Assembly (NCBI GenBank): GCA_017396555.1
Contig: JAFQLS010000002.1
Coordinates: forward strand, 32,379 to 96,378
Length of the DNA: 64,000 bases
Source of the DNA: Lachnospiraceae bacterium
GTDB taxonomy: Bacteria > Bacillota > Clostridia > Lachnospirales > Lachnospiraceae
Direction of reading: 5' to 3'
Shown here: piece by piece, positions 7,669-18,033 of the stretch
How positions within the stretch are numbered: the first letter of the stretch is position 1
How the letters are laid out: every line of letters starts with the position of its first letter
Position numbers and translations under genes: made by a program
Notes under the pieces: model-generated
What the model was told of the DNA's origin: nothing
Database searches by the model: none
What the model saw: the letters and a program-made list of their open reading frames with translations, nothing else

Positions 7669-9939
7669 TTACATTTGGTAATATAAAATATTATCTTTAA
7701 GTTCCTGTGTTATTATTCCACCGGACTTTTGATACTTCTCATATACTCCTTTATATCTTTGGAGTTTTCTCATAACCTCTACCTCATATCTTTGAATGGA
7801 ATTCTGATACATTGGGTTAATTTTTAATTCATTTCTAATATTCTTAACAAATGGGCAATACCTTACTAAAATATCTCTCGAAATTTTATTCAATCTAAAA
7901 CTTCCCTTTGATTCAAATTTAATCCAATTGACATAATCTCTCACAAACACTTCTCTATAATTGTTCTTAACTTTAGTCAATGTACTCTTAACCTTTTCCT
8001 TCGCCTCTGCTGATAATTCGTTGTTCTTACGATAAAACTGAATATAAGCACAATACTCTGCTGTAAGAGATTTATCACGAATATCATTCCAGTGAACGCC
8101 CTGAATCTTACGACACATTTCCCAACGGAATCTTGCTACTGTCTCGAGCATCATGTCTGATAAATCCACCGATGTAAATATCGGAAACATAAATCTTCCC
8201 GGTGTATCTCTTTTGATTCCGGCAGTTTCCTGCCACATCATTGCTCTAATACCAACATTTGGCATTAATATTATATCCGGTAAAATTTCCTTCATTATCA
8301 ATTCCTTGTTAATTCCCTTCGCTGCATCAGCAAAATTAACTTCTCTGTAAAACAAAGAGAAATCCACCTTTCTAATGTCATTTAAGGCATTTTCTATCTT
8401 CTCTGATGTAACTAGCATCTTATCAATAGAATTTATCAGATCATATTCATTTAATATCGGGCAAAAGGATGTAATCTTACCATAGGTTGTCTTATTAACT
8501 GTAGCAAACATATTTTTTATCTCATATTCAACCTTCATAATGCAGTCATCTCTAAGTTCCATTTCCTGCTGCTTTGTAATCTTTCCTGCTGTCCTCTCTT
8601 CTGCAAGATAATTCAAAAAGTCCATATCAAATTCATTTTTAGATGGCTCTTTTTTCCCTTGATAAATAGCCTTAAGCCATGTATAGATGGTATAAATGTT
8701 CTCTGACTGACATATGTCCATATGAGCAGTCATATCATATAATGCCCTAGCCTTCTCCTCACCGACAAGTTCCAAATCCATAAAACCAAAATTCAGAAAC
8801 ATTTCAATTATAGGTGTCAGTGTACTTTCATCCAATACCGCCTTAAGAAATACTTTTCTATATATCTCATAAAACATAGGCGTTATAGTTCTTCTGAGCT
8901 TATATGCTACCTCATCTGTAGAATGCATATCTGGTAACGATTTATATTTATTTATCTTAGTACAAATTTCTTCAATCTCATTATTGCTGTAACCTGCATA
9001 TCTTAAAATATGATCCAGACAATCTACAGATACAATATCCATTTCCTTACGCACCGGTACATTACCGTCATTATTATTTTCTGATACAATTTCAAAATCA
9101 TGATTATCATATTCCATCAGTCTTCTTGAAACTAGTCTTATATTATATATACCTAATTCCTTTGTAAAATTACCTATATTGTGTAGTTGTTCAGTTATTG
9201 ATGTTATCTCATATTTCTTATTATAGGTTTCTATTGCCAAATCAAAATACAGTTTGAATATATCATTCTCATTTTCCGACATCAATATATCCTTATTATA
9301 TGCCAGATAATACTCCATTTCATTAATACCAAGCGTTACTCTTCGCATCTGTGCAGATGCCTCTAATATAACACCAAGAGTAAGACTGTCATCTTTCTCC
9401 ATTAATTGCAGATATTCAGACATATACTTCTTTACAAGGCTAATACTATTCTTAACTTCCCATTCCTCCGCTCTGTGCTTCATTTCAAGAGGTTTAAAAT
9501 ATTCCATCTTTGAGAAATTACCTAACTCAATCTTAAACTTATTACAGAGCACCTCATACTGATTATAAATATTTTCCACAAATGTATGAAATTTTCTAGA
9601 TTTTGTATAAAGATTTGCATATACCTCGAACATTTGATTACGTTGTTCCAGTGCTGCCTTAAGAAATATCTTACGCAATTTCTCCTGACCTATCAAAATC
9701 TTCTTAAGATCATCACTATTTTCACAGGTAAACGCAGCTAAAACTGTATCTTCTCCAGCAATATAATCACACAAAAATCTGTCACTTTCAAGAATACCAA
9801 TTATTGCATTTCTTCCAAGCTTTACTTCAGAAAAGCCAAATTTCTGAATAACCGTACCCTCTTGAATAAGGTACCAGTCCTTAACCTTATCCTTTTTACT
9901 TGCAATAACTTGATCCTTCTGAACTTTTACTAATTCCAT
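7669..9939 (-). CDS. Large protein with cNMP-binding-like N-terminal domain
   Basis: 756 aa from ATG 9939, which has AGGTGG seven nt upstream (the GTG at 9945 is too close). Residues ~1-110 look like a cyclic nucleotide-binding beta-roll (WYLIQEGTVIQKFG, LGRNAIIGILE). The remainder is mostly helical and matches nothing I recognise; there is no helix-turn-helix, kinase or membrane segment. It is probably cytosolic. It lies 27 nt upstream of rbr and may be co-transcribed. The function is unknown; only the N-terminal fold suggests ligand sensing. Confidence 0.7.
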   Translation of the reverse strand: MELVKVQKDQVIASKKDKVKDWYLIQEGTVIQKFGFSEVKLGRNAIIGILESDRFLCDYIAGEDTVLAAFTCENSDDLKKILIGQEKLRKIFLKAALEQRNQMFEVYANLYTKSRKFHTFVENIYNQYEVLCNKFKIELGNFSKMEYFKPLEMKHRAEEWEVKNSISLVKKYMSEYLQLMEKDDSLTLGVILEASAQMRRVTLGINEMEYYLAYNKDILMSENENDIFKLYFDLAIETYNKKYEITSITEQLHNIGNFTKELGIYNIRLVSRRLMEYDNHDFEIVSENNNDGNVPVRKEMDIVSVDCLDHILRYAGYSNNEIEEICTKINKYKSLPDMHSTDEVAYKLRRTITPMFYEIYRKVFLKAVLDESTLTPIIEMFLNFGFMDLELVGEEKARALYDMTAHMDICQSENIYTIYTWLKAIYQGKKEPSKNEFDMDFLNYLAEERTAGKITKQQEMELRDDCIMKVEYEIKNMFATVNKTTYGKITSFCPILNEYDLINSIDKMLVTSEKIENALNDIRKVDFSLFYREVNFADAAKGINKELIMKEILPDIILMPNVGIRAMMWQETAGIKRDTPGRFMFPIFTSVDLSDMMLETVARFRWEMCRKIQGVHWNDIRDKSLTAEYCAYIQFYRKNNELSAEAKEKVKSTLTKVKNNYREVFVRDYVNWIKFESKGSFRLNKISRDILVRYCPFVKNIRNELKINPMYQNSIQRYEVEVMRKLQRYKGVYEKYQKSGGIITQELKDNILYYQM

Positions 9940-10004
9940 ATTCACGCCACCTATCTTTTAAAGTCCTAATAATCATTATAACACTTTATTTTACAAATTC
10001 ATAC

Positions 10005-10050
10005 AAAAAAAGAGCTTTTATAAGTAGTATTTTCTTCCTATAAAAGCTCC
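10005..10050 (-). terminator. Terminator after the DUF6033 gene
   Basis: On the minus strand GGAGCTTTTATAG pairs with TATAAAAGCTC and is followed by seven T. Confidence 0.8.
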
Positions 10051-10112
10051 AAATCATAATTAAGATTTTATTTCCTCTTTACAGACTTCTTAGCGGACCA
10101 TGCTGAATATTA

Positions 10113-10808
10113 TCAGCAATTAAAATCTATATGCTGACCTAACATTTTTTCTTCCTTAGTCTGAACATTATCAGTTCTTTCTTCCATTCCATAATCACTA
10201 ATCTTCTGAATTAATTCTTCTATTGAATTAGCTGTTATTGTAACTGTATCAGACTTATGGTATCTCTCCTCAAGTTCTTCCTTTGCTTTTAGCTTCTTTT
10301 CTTCTTTTCTTTCCTCAGCTTTCTCTTCAATTCTTTCTCTTTGAAGTTCATAGCCTCTGTCAAGAACTGCAAAATACGATGTCAGACCATTATCATTCAC
10401 CTGTATTCCATAACCTTTTACCTTTGTTCCAATAGTGCCTACACTCTGTTGAATCTGTGATAATTGATTTCTAGCATTACTAATGATTCCCTCGTATTTT
10501 TTCCTAAAATTCTCATCAGTTGCCATTTTCTCAAGCTTTTCTTCATCAATAAGAACAACTGTCTTCGTAGGATTAGCAAATTTTGCTGCCTGACTCTGTG
10601 CATAATCCTTCATATCAGAACTAACAAGTACAAATTCCATATCTCCATACTTCTTCTTTAGTTCTTCATAATACTTGCTTGCTTCTTCGCTAAGCTTAGG
10701 AGTTCCTATAGTTTTACCATACTCCCATGTCTTATCCATTGGTTTTGAATCCTTTACATAAGACGAATAAATTTCTTTTCCTGCATCCATACTTGTTTTT
10801 TCAAACAT
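10113..10808 (-). CDS. DUF6033 family protein
   Basis: 231 aa from ATG 10808, spaced seven nt from AAGGAGG. The central block (LSEEASKYYEELKKKYGDMEFVL...QAAKFANPTKTVVLIDEEKLEKMA) is characteristic of DUF6033, which I associate with Lachnospiraceae. A charged coiled-coil (EERKEEKKLKAKEELEERY) follows at ~170-195. No signal peptide or membrane segment. The function is not known. It stands alone between two terminated units. Confidence 0.75.
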   Translation of the reverse strand: MFEKTSMDAGKEIYSSYVKDSKPMDKTWEYGKTIGTPKLSEEASKYYEELKKKYGDMEFVLVSSDMKDYAQSQAAKFANPTKTVVLIDEEKLEKMATDENFRKKYEGIISNARNQLSQIQQSVGTIGTKVKGYGIQVNDNGLTSYFAVLDRGYELQRERIEEKAEERKEEKKLKAKEELEERYHKSDTVTITANSIEELIQKISDYGMEERTDNVQTKEEKMLGQHIDFNC

Positions 10809-10906
10809 ACACATTCCTCCTTGAAAATATAACTGCAAATCCATTTGCACATACCACCAGTTATCAATATATATATCGGACAGTTATTAGAATTTCTTAA
10901 TAACAA

Positions 10907-12067
10907 TCATTCACAAATTGGATATTTATTTATCTCATATGTATGGTCAGGTGTATTCAAGATATAATCAGCCCCAACATTAAAGTAACTCCACTCATCC
11001 ACACCTTCATCCCACAATGCATCACAGTGGTAATATTTTCCATCTATTTTAACAATGTTCCATGCATGTGTTTCACTATTACATACGTAAGCCTCTATAC
11101 CTGCATGATTTGCAAGTAAACAAAAACCATCTGCATAATGACCACATACACCTACGCCTCCTATAAGAGCCTCATAACCAAATGCCGTAGCATTTCCGTC
11201 TACCACATCATATTCAACATTATCTATAATATACTGATAAATCACCTTCTCAAGTTCAAGTTCTGTAAGATTCTTAGGAAATGCTTTAACAATTGATTTT
11301 GCCTTTTCCTCTACTTCAATACAATACGAAACTTTGCATTGCGAAAAATAATCTATCGCTTCTATCAATCCAAGACTATCTTTTATTGTGTAATAATCAA
11401 GTATACAGTTACCGTCTATAACCAAGCCTTCTAAAAAATTACAATCTGCCATAGGGCTAATACTTTTAATTCTATTACAACTAAGGTCTACATATCTAAG
11501 ACTTGTAACCTTACTAATCGGAGTTACGTCCTCTATAAGATTTCCTCCAAGGTATAGGCTGGATAAATTTTCAAGAACTGAGAAATCCGGAATTTCTGTA
11601 ACATAACAATTAGCAATATCTATAAATGTAAGATTTTTTAATTCCTTAAGTTCACTTATATCCCTAATATTACCCTTACTTATATGTAGTTCTGTAAGAT
11701 TAACAAGCTTTGATATTCCGGCAAGCGAATCAATATTTGTCTCAAATGCCGCAAGATATGTCATTTCCTTCAACATATCATCTGTAAGTTCTGCCTCTGC
11801 AGTTATTCCAAGTTCAATCCTTATAGCTTCCTCCAAAGTTGGGTCAAGCTCTACTTCTTTCTCTGTTGTTTCCTCTGTTGTTTCTTCTGTTGTTTCTTTT
11901 GTTGTTTCTTCTGTTGCAGGCTCAATAGTTGTATTCTCTGAGGTTAACAACTCTGTGCTTGCTTCCGTCGTGGTTTTCTCGCTATTTGTAACATTCTGCT
12001 TAACATCCCTTTTACCACAACCAGTGAAAAATACACATATAATAATTAATAATGTTATCTTTTTCAT
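10907..12067 (-). CDS. Lipoprotein with leucine-rich repeats and transglutaminase-like domain
   Basis: 386 aa. The N-terminus is a lipoprotein signal (MKKITLLIIICVFFTGCGK, lipobox FTGC). A Thr/Glu-rich linker of repeated TTEE units (~30-72) follows. About five short leucine-rich repeats of the type LTELHIS/LRYVDLS cover ~105-230. The C-terminal transglutaminase/protease-like domain has a catalytic triad in order: Cys of GVCGHYADGF (~306), His of THAWN (~335) and Asp of HCDALWD (~347). It is therefore likely a surface-anchored enzyme that cuts or crosslinks peptides, with the repeats as a binding module. The substrate is unknown. Confidence 0.85.
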   Translation of the reverse strand: MKKITLLIIICVFFTGCGKRDVKQNVTNSEKTTTEASTELLTSENTTIEPATEETTKETTEETTEETTEKEVELDPTLEEAIRIELGITAEAELTDDMLKEMTYLAAFETNIDSLAGISKLVNLTELHISKGNIRDISELKELKNLTFIDIANCYVTEIPDFSVLENLSSLYLGGNLIEDVTPISKVTSLRYVDLSCNRIKSISPMADCNFLEGLVIDGNCILDYYTIKDSLGLIEAIDYFSQCKVSYCIEVEEKAKSIVKAFPKNLTELELEKVIYQYIIDNVEYDVVDGNATAFGYEALIGGVGVCGHYADGFCLLANHAGIEAYVCNSETHAWNIVKIDGKYYHCDALWDEGVDEWSYFNVGADYILNTPDHTYEINKYPICE

Positions 12068-12308
12068 TTGTCACACACCTTTCTATACCTTCTTATATTA
12101 AGATTATTTTACCATATAAATGGTTCCTGCTTAACATAAAAACTCATAAAATTAACAACATTTTTTATTATATACCTTCTGAATTTATTAATATCTTCAA
12201 CATCAATCCGTTTATATATCTTATCGTTAGTACTGTAAAGTATTATATCCGATATATAAACTTGGATTACATATATTTTTACTACATTACTTTCTTTAAC
12301 TAAAAACA

Positions 12309-12422
12309 AAGAAGTTGTTTACGGACTCCACGCCTGCTACGGGTCACATTGCGACATCTTCCGCTCCGACGCAGTGTGCAGCCCGCCGGAAGCTTTTGAT
12401 TCATAGAAATTTCCTATGAATT
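12309..12422 (-). repeat. GC-rich structured element with AT palindrome
   Basis: This stretch between the LRR lipoprotein and ssrA is markedly GC-rich for the window. CACATTGCG pairs with CGCAGTGTG (one G-U), and it is followed by the palindrome TTCATAG-GAAATTTC-TATGAA near 12400-12421. It shares a TAGC(A/G)GGCG...AGTCCG core with the element at 25582-25640. No ORF fits. It may be a dispersed repeat or a small structured RNA. The rest of 12068-12472 is AT-rich with nothing else I can support. Confidence 0.4.
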
Positions 12423-12470
12423 AAAAAAGCTACAAACTTCAGAAACATTAAATTTCCTAAGTTTGTAGCC
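12423..12470 (-). terminator. ssrA terminator
   Basis: On the minus strand GGCTACAAACTT pairs with AAGTTTGTAGC and is followed by six T, immediately after the tmRNA 3' end. Confidence 0.85.
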
Positions 12471-12472
12471 TA

Positions 12473-12815
12473 TGGAGCTGAGGGGAATCGAACCCCTGTC
12501 CGAAATCTCTTCCATTAAGGCATCTCCCACTACAGTCAGTGTATTAACATTCCCTCACTGATACGCCCACTAACAGGCTTATCAGATTAGTAGCTTCATA
12601 ATTCTTCCGCTATCTCAAAGCTTTGACAGCGAAGTGCCTCGCAAAGTCGATGCCGAACTCTTAAGCAGCGAGTGACTTAAGGTCGACAGCTGCCATTAGG
12701 CAGCGTAAGCAAAATTATCGTTTGCGTTTATATTTAATTTCGGTTTACTAAGACGGTCCCGACCCGCCAGTGGCTTCCCTAACTTCTAAAACCCCGTCGA
12801 AACCAGTACAACCCC
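12473..12815 (-). ncRNA. ssrA: Transfer-messenger RNA (tmRNA)
   Basis: The 5' end GGGGTTGTACTGGTTTCGACGG and the 3' end GGTTCGATTCCCCTCAGCTCC-A form the tRNA-like domain. The acceptor stem pairs GGGGTTG with CAGCTCC (G-U at two places), with A as discriminator; CCA is not encoded (TAG follows). The tag reading frame is at 12725-12696 and encodes ANDNFAYAA then TAA. With SmpB it rescues stalled ribosomes and tags the nascent chain for proteolysis. About 343 nt is normal for the family. It sits downstream of rnr and smpB, the usual neighbourhood. Confidence 0.97.
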
Positions 12816-12856
12816 TAAAAAGTTGACTGTTGCAAACGTATTAATTAGGTTTATTC

Positions 12857-12885
12857 ATAATAATACAATTAAATAAAAATATCAA
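12857..12885 (-). promoter_or_regulatory. ssrA promoter
   Basis: On the minus strand -35 TTGATA (12880-12885) and -10 TATTAT (12857-12862) are 17 nt apart. This would give a 5' leader of about 35 nt before the mature tmRNA end. Confidence 0.65.
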
Positions 12886-12920
12886 GTATTTTACTTACAT
12901 TTACTAATATTTTTTCTAAA

Positions 12921-13865
12921 TCACACAAAATTATACTCGTTATACAACCTATTTCTCAATTGCTTATCTGTCAGCATATCCGCTAAGTCTTTATATCTAT
13001 TTTCTTCTGTTAATTTTTTTACCAACTTAGCCAATCTTTCTTCTCCTTCTTCTCTTCCTTCTTCTCTTCCAATATTTCTTTCATCCTTACGAATATCTTG
13101 TATAGCCTTGCACACGTTATTTTCCACCTCCTCTGATATCTCGATTTCAGCATTAACGCATGTATTTAATAATTCAACAGCATCTTTACTTAGAAATATA
13201 TTTTCTTTGGCGAGAAAATTTTTTTCAAATTCTTCTCTGTTATCTGCATATGCAATAAACTTAAAAACATTACCCAACTCTGTCTTAAATTTATTAAAAT
13301 CATCTATTTCACCGGGTACAATTAAATTCAACCAATAATTAGGAACATATTCCAACAATTCTTTGTCTTCTACATCCAACATCTCATGCAAACTTCTCAT
13401 ACCATCCCATGAACCCGAATTCCAATATACAGTTATTGTAATAACCGGTATCAATTTACCATATTTGCTAAATCTTGATATATATTCTGCACCTGTTAAA
13501 TCTTTTTTCTCGTTATTGTTCCTAGTCCTTTCATCAACTTGAGCCGAATAATTAAGAGCATCATATACCATATTTCTAATAACCATAGCATAATGAACCT
13601 CTGCCTGATTCTCTATTCCAATAATCATATAAGAAATTCCTTTAGATGTCTTAACAACACATCTTTTAATAGTATCTCTTAACTTCTGCACCGATATCAT
13701 TTTATTCTTTTTTTCTTTAAATGTAAGTAATTCTGTTATATCCCTATCTTCTAATTCTTCAGCTTTTATAACAGATTCTCCATTAAATAAATAATAATTA
13801 CATACATCTGCAAATTTATCATTATGTCTTATATACTTCTTAGTAACTGCATCAATTCCTCCCAA
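12921..13865 (-). CDS. Rpn family recombination-promoting nuclease / putative transposase
   Basis: 314 aa from a TTG start at 13865, which has AAGGGGA seven nt upstream. The sequence matches the Rpn/PD-(D/E)XK transposase-related family common in Lachnospiraceae: VTKKYIRHNDKFADVCNYYLFNG at the start, MIIGIENQAEVHYAMVIRNMVYDA (~80-110), PVITITVYWNSGSWDG (~145-160), and a helical C-terminus with a charged REEGREEG segment. These proteins are DNA endonucleases in E. coli; the role here is inferred. No terminal repeats are visible beside it, so I call it a gene rather than an insertion sequence. Confidence 0.8.
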   Translation of the reverse strand: MGGIDAVTKKYIRHNDKFADVCNYYLFNGESVIKAEELEDRDITELLTFKEKKNKMISVQKLRDTIKRCVVKTSKGISYMIIGIENQAEVHYAMVIRNMVYDALNYSAQVDERTRNNNEKKDLTGAEYISRFSKYGKLIPVITITVYWNSGSWDGMRSLHEMLDVEDKELLEYVPNYWLNLIVPGEIDDFNKFKTELGNVFKFIAYADNREEFEKNFLAKENIFLSKDAVELLNTCVNAEIEISEEVENNVCKAIQDIRKDERNIGREEGREEGEERLAKLVKKLTEENRYKDLADMLTDKQLRNRLYNEYNFV

Positions 13866-13976
13866 TAAGCGTTCCCCTTTCTATTGTCTATATTTAATAT
13901 TTTTATTATATTATAGCACAATATACATTCGTTGTCTATGTTTAAAATATTATATTTCTAATATGTATTGTTTTTC

Positions 13977-14023
13977 AAAAAAACTAAGTGCTAAACCATT
14001 ACACTTATTCATTGGTTTAGCAC
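13977..14023 (-). terminator. Terminator after the patatin gene
   Basis: GTGCTAAACCA and TGGTTTAGCAC form an 11-bp stem followed on the minus strand by CTTAGTTTTTTT. Confidence 0.8.
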
Positions 14024-14037
14024 CTATTTTTAGACAC

Positions 14038-14982
14038 TTATAAATTTATATCATATTTATCAAAATATGCATTTACACTACTTACTTCATTCTCGATATA
14101 ACTACCAATAGCGTCTACTTTATATTTATTGCAAAATTGCCTATACTCTTCATCCGCCATTTCCATCATTTTAAGTTTAAATGCAGGGCTATCATAAGCA
14201 GCATCGTTATAATACTTAATAAATCTCTTGGCTTCAGTATATCCCATTTCCATTCTGATATTAGCACCTGTACTGCTAAAATCAAGAGTTCCTCTTATCA
14301 AATCCCCCAAATCTCTGCTTGGTCGAATCTCAAAGAAATTAGCATTCGGAAATCTGTCATATGCAATCTTAGTATTTGGAGATAACATAATCACAATAAA
14401 ATTTCTAATACCCTCATCATATAAAGGCTTAATTGGAAGATTATCTGTTAATCCTCCATCTCTATATATGTAGTCGCCAATCTTTACAGGTTCATATACA
14501 ATTGGCAATGCAGAAGATGCGAGTAAAACATCCTTAACAACCTCAAAATCAAGATTATTAATCTTTATATATTCGCATTCCATTTCTTTCATTGTCATAT
14601 CCTTGTATCTGCTAAGTGAAGCGTACATAGGAGTTGTCTCTCCCATCAACTTATCTCTGTTAATATTACCTTCAATAATTTGTAGCAAACCATCACGACT
14701 AATAAACCCTTCTATTCCATCAAACATTTTATCTGTTTCAATTTCAAGAAACTGATTTGGCGAAATACTTTTCCATACAGATTCAACCATTTCAATATTA
14801 CCCATGTCAAAAAGTGCCATATTAAGGGCTCCAACACTAGCTCCGGACACAGCAACAATGTTCTTATCAAGTCCTGTCTCGACTAATGCCTTATATGCAC
14901 CAACCTGATAAGCACCTTTCCCACCACCTCCGGCAAGTACCAAGCCCCATTTCTTTTCCATTAATTCAGCAATCCCTGGCAT
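14038..14982 (-). CDS. Patatin-like phospholipase
   Basis: 314 aa, GGAGG nine nt before the ATG. All patatin motifs are intact: oxyanion hole GGGGKGAYQVG (~18-28), nucleophile serine in GASVG (~46), and catalytic Asp in the DGG of YRDGGLTDNLP (~176). It is expected to be a cytoplasmic Ser-Asp lipid acyl hydrolase. It is 24 nt downstream of smpB and probably reads through from the rnr-smpB unit; it ends at a strong terminator. Confidence 0.9.
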   Translation of the reverse strand: MPGIAELMEKKWGLVLAGGGGKGAYQVGAYKALVETGLDKNIVAVSGASVGALNMALFDMGNIEMVESVWKSISPNQFLEIETDKMFDGIEGFISRDGLLQIIEGNINRDKLMGETTPMYASLSRYKDMTMKEMECEYIKINNLDFEVVKDVLLASSALPIVYEPVKIGDYIYRDGGLTDNLPIKPLYDEGIRNFIVIMLSPNTKIAYDRFPNANFFEIRPSRDLGDLIRGTLDFSSTGANIRMEMGYTEAKRFIKYYNDAAYDSPAFKLKMMEMADEEYRQFCNKYKVDAIGSYIENEVSSVNAYFDKYDINL

Positions 14983-15006
14983 ATTACTAATCCTCCATCA
15001 TATTAA

Positions 15007-15477
15007 TCATCCAAGATTTCTTATCTTAAATTCCTTCTCTGCCTCTCTTCTCTGATCCTTCTTAGCAATATCCTGCCTCTTATCATAGAGTTTCTTACCC
15101 TTCGCAAGACCAACCTCAACCTTAACAAGACTTCCTTTAAAATATACTTTTGTCGGAACCAGCGTATATCCCTTCTCAGTCATTTTACCCATAATCTTGT
15201 TAATCTCATATCTGTGAAGCATTAACTTCTTAATCCTTAGAGGGTCTTTATTAAATATGTTACCCTTTTCATAAGGACTAATATGCATATTATAGACAAA
15301 CACCTCTCCATTTTCTATTCGTATAAATGATTCCTTTATACTACATTTTCCCATTCTAAGAGACTTTACCTCTGTCCCATGAAGGCAGATTCCTGCCTCA
15401 TAGGTTGCCTCTATAAAATAATCATGATATGCCTTCTTATTATTAGCTATCAATTTAATTGATTCTTTACTGCTCAT
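15007..15477 (-). CDS. smpB: SsrA-binding protein SmpB
   Basis: 156 aa from the ATG at 15477 ([23 protein letters not shown]). The motifs [20 protein letters not shown] and the basic C-terminus [24 protein letters not shown] are diagnostic. It binds the tRNA-like domain of tmRNA and delivers it to stalled ribosomes. The start overlaps the rnr stop by 11 nt (ATGAGCAGTAA), so the two are translationally coupled; ssrA is 2.2 kb downstream. Confidence 0.96.
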   Translation of the reverse strand: MSSKESIKLIANNKKAYHDYFIEATYEAGICLHGTEVKSLRMGKCSIKESFIRIENGEVFVYNMHISPYEKGNIFNKDPLRIKKLMLHRYEINKIMGKMTEKGYTLVPTKVYFKGSLVKVEVGLAKGKKLYDKRQDIAKKDQRREAEKEFKIRNLG

Positions 15478-17608
15478 TTTCCTCTTCCTCAAATAATTCA
15501 AAATCTATCTGTCTTAAAAGCCTGTCAGTTCCGGCAACAACCACCTTCAGTTTCTGACCAAGCTTAAAAGTTCTCTTTGTGGTTTCACCCACTAATTCAT
15601 AATGTTCCTCATCATAATAGTAATAATCATCCTTGATGTTGGTTATTCTAACCATACCTTCTACAGTATTAGGCAACTCAACATACATTCCCCAATTAGT
15701 TATACTTGAAACTACACCTTCAAATATTTCTCCATGGTGTTTTTCCATATATTCAACCATCTTAAGCTTATCTGTATCTCGCTCAGCATCATCAGCCCTA
15801 CGTTCCATCATACTACTTTGCTCTGCAACACCATTTAAAATCCTCTCATAATGCTTAATTCTCTTATCTGTAAGCCCGCCACGAAGATTTTCCTTTATAA
15901 TTCTATGAATCTGCAAATCAGGATATCTTCTGATTGGCGAAGTAAAATGACAATAATACTTAGTCGCAAGACCAAAATGTCCCGTACTTGATGTCGTATA
16001 TTTAGCCTGTTTCATAGAACGGAGTGTTATTCTGCTAATTAATGCTTCTTCAGGTGTGCCTTCTACCTTATCAATAAGTTTTTGTAATTCCTTTGGATGA
16101 ATATCCTCTTGTGTCATCTTAATTGCATATCCAAAGTTATTAATAAACATACCAAGCTTCATAATTTTCTCTGGATCAGGAGTATCATGAGTACGATACA
16201 CAAATGGTAGTTCCTGCCAGAAGAAATCCTCTGCAATTGTTTCATTTGCTGCAAGCATAAAATCTTCTATTATCTTAGTAGCCACATTTCTCTCATATGG
16301 AATAATATCCTGTGGGACACCTTTTTCATCAAGAATTATCTTGCTCTCTGGAAATTCAAAATCAATTGCACCGCGTTTCATTCTTCTTTCTCGAAGAATT
16401 GTTGATAACTCTTCCATAAGCTTAAACATAGGAATTAATTCCTTGTATTCTTCTATTTCCTTTTCATCATTATCTACAAGTATCTTTTTAACGCTTGTAT
16501 AACTCATTCTTCTATCAATTCTGAGTACTGTCTCCGCAATCTTATGCCCAATTATATTTCCCTTAGCATCAATATCCATAATACAGCTAAGTGCTAATCT
16601 GTCTACACCTGCATTAAGCGAACAAATTCCGTTAGAAAGCTTGTGTGGAAGCATAGGAATAACTCTGTCAACAAGATAGACACTTGTACCTCTCTTAAGT
16701 GCTTCCTTATCCAGCGGACTATTTTCTGTAACATAGTGAGTAACATCCGCAATGTGCACACCCAGTTTATATTTATCACCATTTTTAATGATTGAAATTG
16801 CATCATCAAGGTCTTTTGCATCTTCTCCATCAATAGTAACCATCTGCCAGTCTCTAATATCAAGCCTGCCAGCAAAATCTTTTGACTCCACCTCTGATGG
16901 AATTTCAGATACCTGTTTCATCACATCCTCTGGGAAATCCGTAGGCAAACCAAACCCCTTTACAATAGACATAATATCCGTACCAGGGTCATTAACGTGA
17001 CCTATTATTTCCTTTATATTGCCTTCTGGTTTCTTATTTTTTGAACCATAATCGGTGATATGAACCACAACCTTGTGACCGGTAACGGCTCCCTTTGTCT
17101 TTTCTTCCGGAATAAATATATCCTTACCCATCTTGGTATTATCAGGAACAACAAATCCAAAACCTTTTCCCTTTTGAAAGGTTCCTACTACATCTGTTAA
17201 TTCATGTGCAAGTATCTTAACAACTTCGCCCTCGCGTCTTCTTCCTTCTCGTCCATCCCTAATAACTACCTGAACTGTATCTCCATGTATAGCTCCTGCA
17301 GTTGCACTCCCTGGAATAAATACATCTTCTCCTTCTCCTTCAATACGCACGAATCCAAAGCCTCTGCTATTACCCTCAAACACTCCGGTAAGAATCAAAG
17401 AACTCATTTTGCTATATTTTCCTTTTTTAGAAATTCCAATTTTACCTTCCGCAACAAGAGCATCCAAAACCTCCACCAATTCATCTCTGTCTTCTCTTGA
17501 CACATTAAGCAAAATGGCAAGTTCCTTTACTTTCATAGGTACGTAATGCTCATCATTAATGATGTCCAAAATTATTTGTTTTCTCTCTTTTAATCTAGCC
17601 TCGTCCAT
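15467..17608 (-). CDS. rnr: Ribonuclease R
   Basis: 713 aa with the preferred ATG at 17608 ([11 protein letters not shown]); a further in-frame start at 17620 is possible. Order of domains: N-terminal winged helix (~1-65), two cold-shock domains (~70-220), the RNB catalytic domain (~245-570) with the metal-binding Asp cluster in [13 protein letters not shown], and a C-terminal S1 domain (~625-705). It is a processive 3'-5' exonuclease that degrades structured RNA and clears mRNA during trans-translation, which fits its coupling to smpB. The C-terminus is a short acidic tail. Confidence 0.95.
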   Translation of the reverse strand: MDEARLKERKQIILDIINDEHYVPMKVKELAILLNVSREDRDELVEVLDALVAEGKIGISKKGKYSKMSSLILTGVFEGNSRGFGFVRIEGEGEDVFIPGSATAGAIHGDTVQVVIRDGREGRRREGEVVKILAHELTDVVGTFQKGKGFGFVVPDNTKMGKDIFIPEEKTKGAVTGHKVVVHITDYGSKNKKPEGNIKEIIGHVNDPGTDIMSIVKGFGLPTDFPEDVMKQVSEIPSEVESKDFAGRLDIRDWQMVTIDGEDAKDLDDAISIIKNGDKYKLGVHIADVTHYVTENSPLDKEALKRGTSVYLVDRVIPMLPHKLSNGICSLNAGVDRLALSCIMDIDAKGNIIGHKIAETVLRIDRRMSYTSVKKILVDNDEKEIEEYKELIPMFKLMEELSTILRERRMKRGAIDFEFPESKIILDEKGVPQDIIPYERNVATKIIEDFMLAANETIAEDFFWQELPFVYRTHDTPDPEKIMKLGMFINNFGYAIKMTQEDIHPKELQKLIDKVEGTPEEALISRITLRSMKQAKYTTSSTGHFGLATKYYCHFTSPIRRYPDLQIHRIIKENLRGGLTDKRIKHYERILNGVAEQSSMMERRADDAERDTDKLKMVEYMEKHHGEIFEGVVSSITNWGMYVELPNTVEGMVRITNIKDDYYYYDEEHYELVGETTKRTFKLGQKLKVVVAGTDRLLRQIDFELFEEEENEQ

Positions 17609-17678
17609 ACATATCACCATACCTTTCCCTTATCCATATTTTACCACACAACCTCACCAAATAATAGTTATTTGTATA

Positions 17679-17712
17679 AAAAATAAAAGGTACTCCTTTT
17701 CAGGAATACCTT
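17679..17712 (-). terminator. Terminator between secG and rnr
   Basis: AAGGTATTCC and GGAGTACCTT form a stem with TGAAAA loop, followed by TTTATTTTTT on the minus strand. It ends the eno-secG unit. Confidence 0.75.
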
Positions 17713-17725
17713 GAATAATCTATGA

Positions 17726-17965
17726 TTATTTAACCCACTTAGATGCAAGTATTGCAGCTAGAACAAAGAATACAAATGCAAGAATCTTTGTTAAAAGTTC
17801 AAGCTTTCCTTCCTTGGAACGTCCTTTATTCTTTCCCCAATATGTGTCTGTAGAACCTCCACCTATTGCACCAAGACCAGCTGATTTACCTTCCTGAAGT
17901 AATACAAGAGTAGTCAATACTATTGAAACAACTATCATAACGATAGATAAAATCTTTACTAACAT
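17726..17965 (-). CDS. secG: Preprotein translocase subunit SecG
   Basis: 79 aa from ATG 17965, seven nt after AGGAGGT. Two membrane helices (~3-23 and ~57-76) flank the conserved cytosolic loop LLQEGKSAGLGAIGGGSTDTYWGKNKG. It is the accessory subunit of the SecYEG channel. It follows eno, as in many Clostridia and Bacilli. Confidence 0.95.
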   Translation of the reverse strand: MLVKILSIVMIVVSIVLTTLVLLQEGKSAGLGAIGGGSTDTYWGKNKGRSKEGKLELLTKILAFVFFVLAAILASKWVK

Positions 17966-18033
17966 GAATACACCTCCTATTCGCTCAATTACACCATATT
18001 TTAGCACATAGAAGATATATAATCAAGCTATTT

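Noticed and set aside
12921-13865. Complete insertion sequence around the Rpn gene
   Set aside because: No terminal inverted repeats or target duplications were seen on either side.
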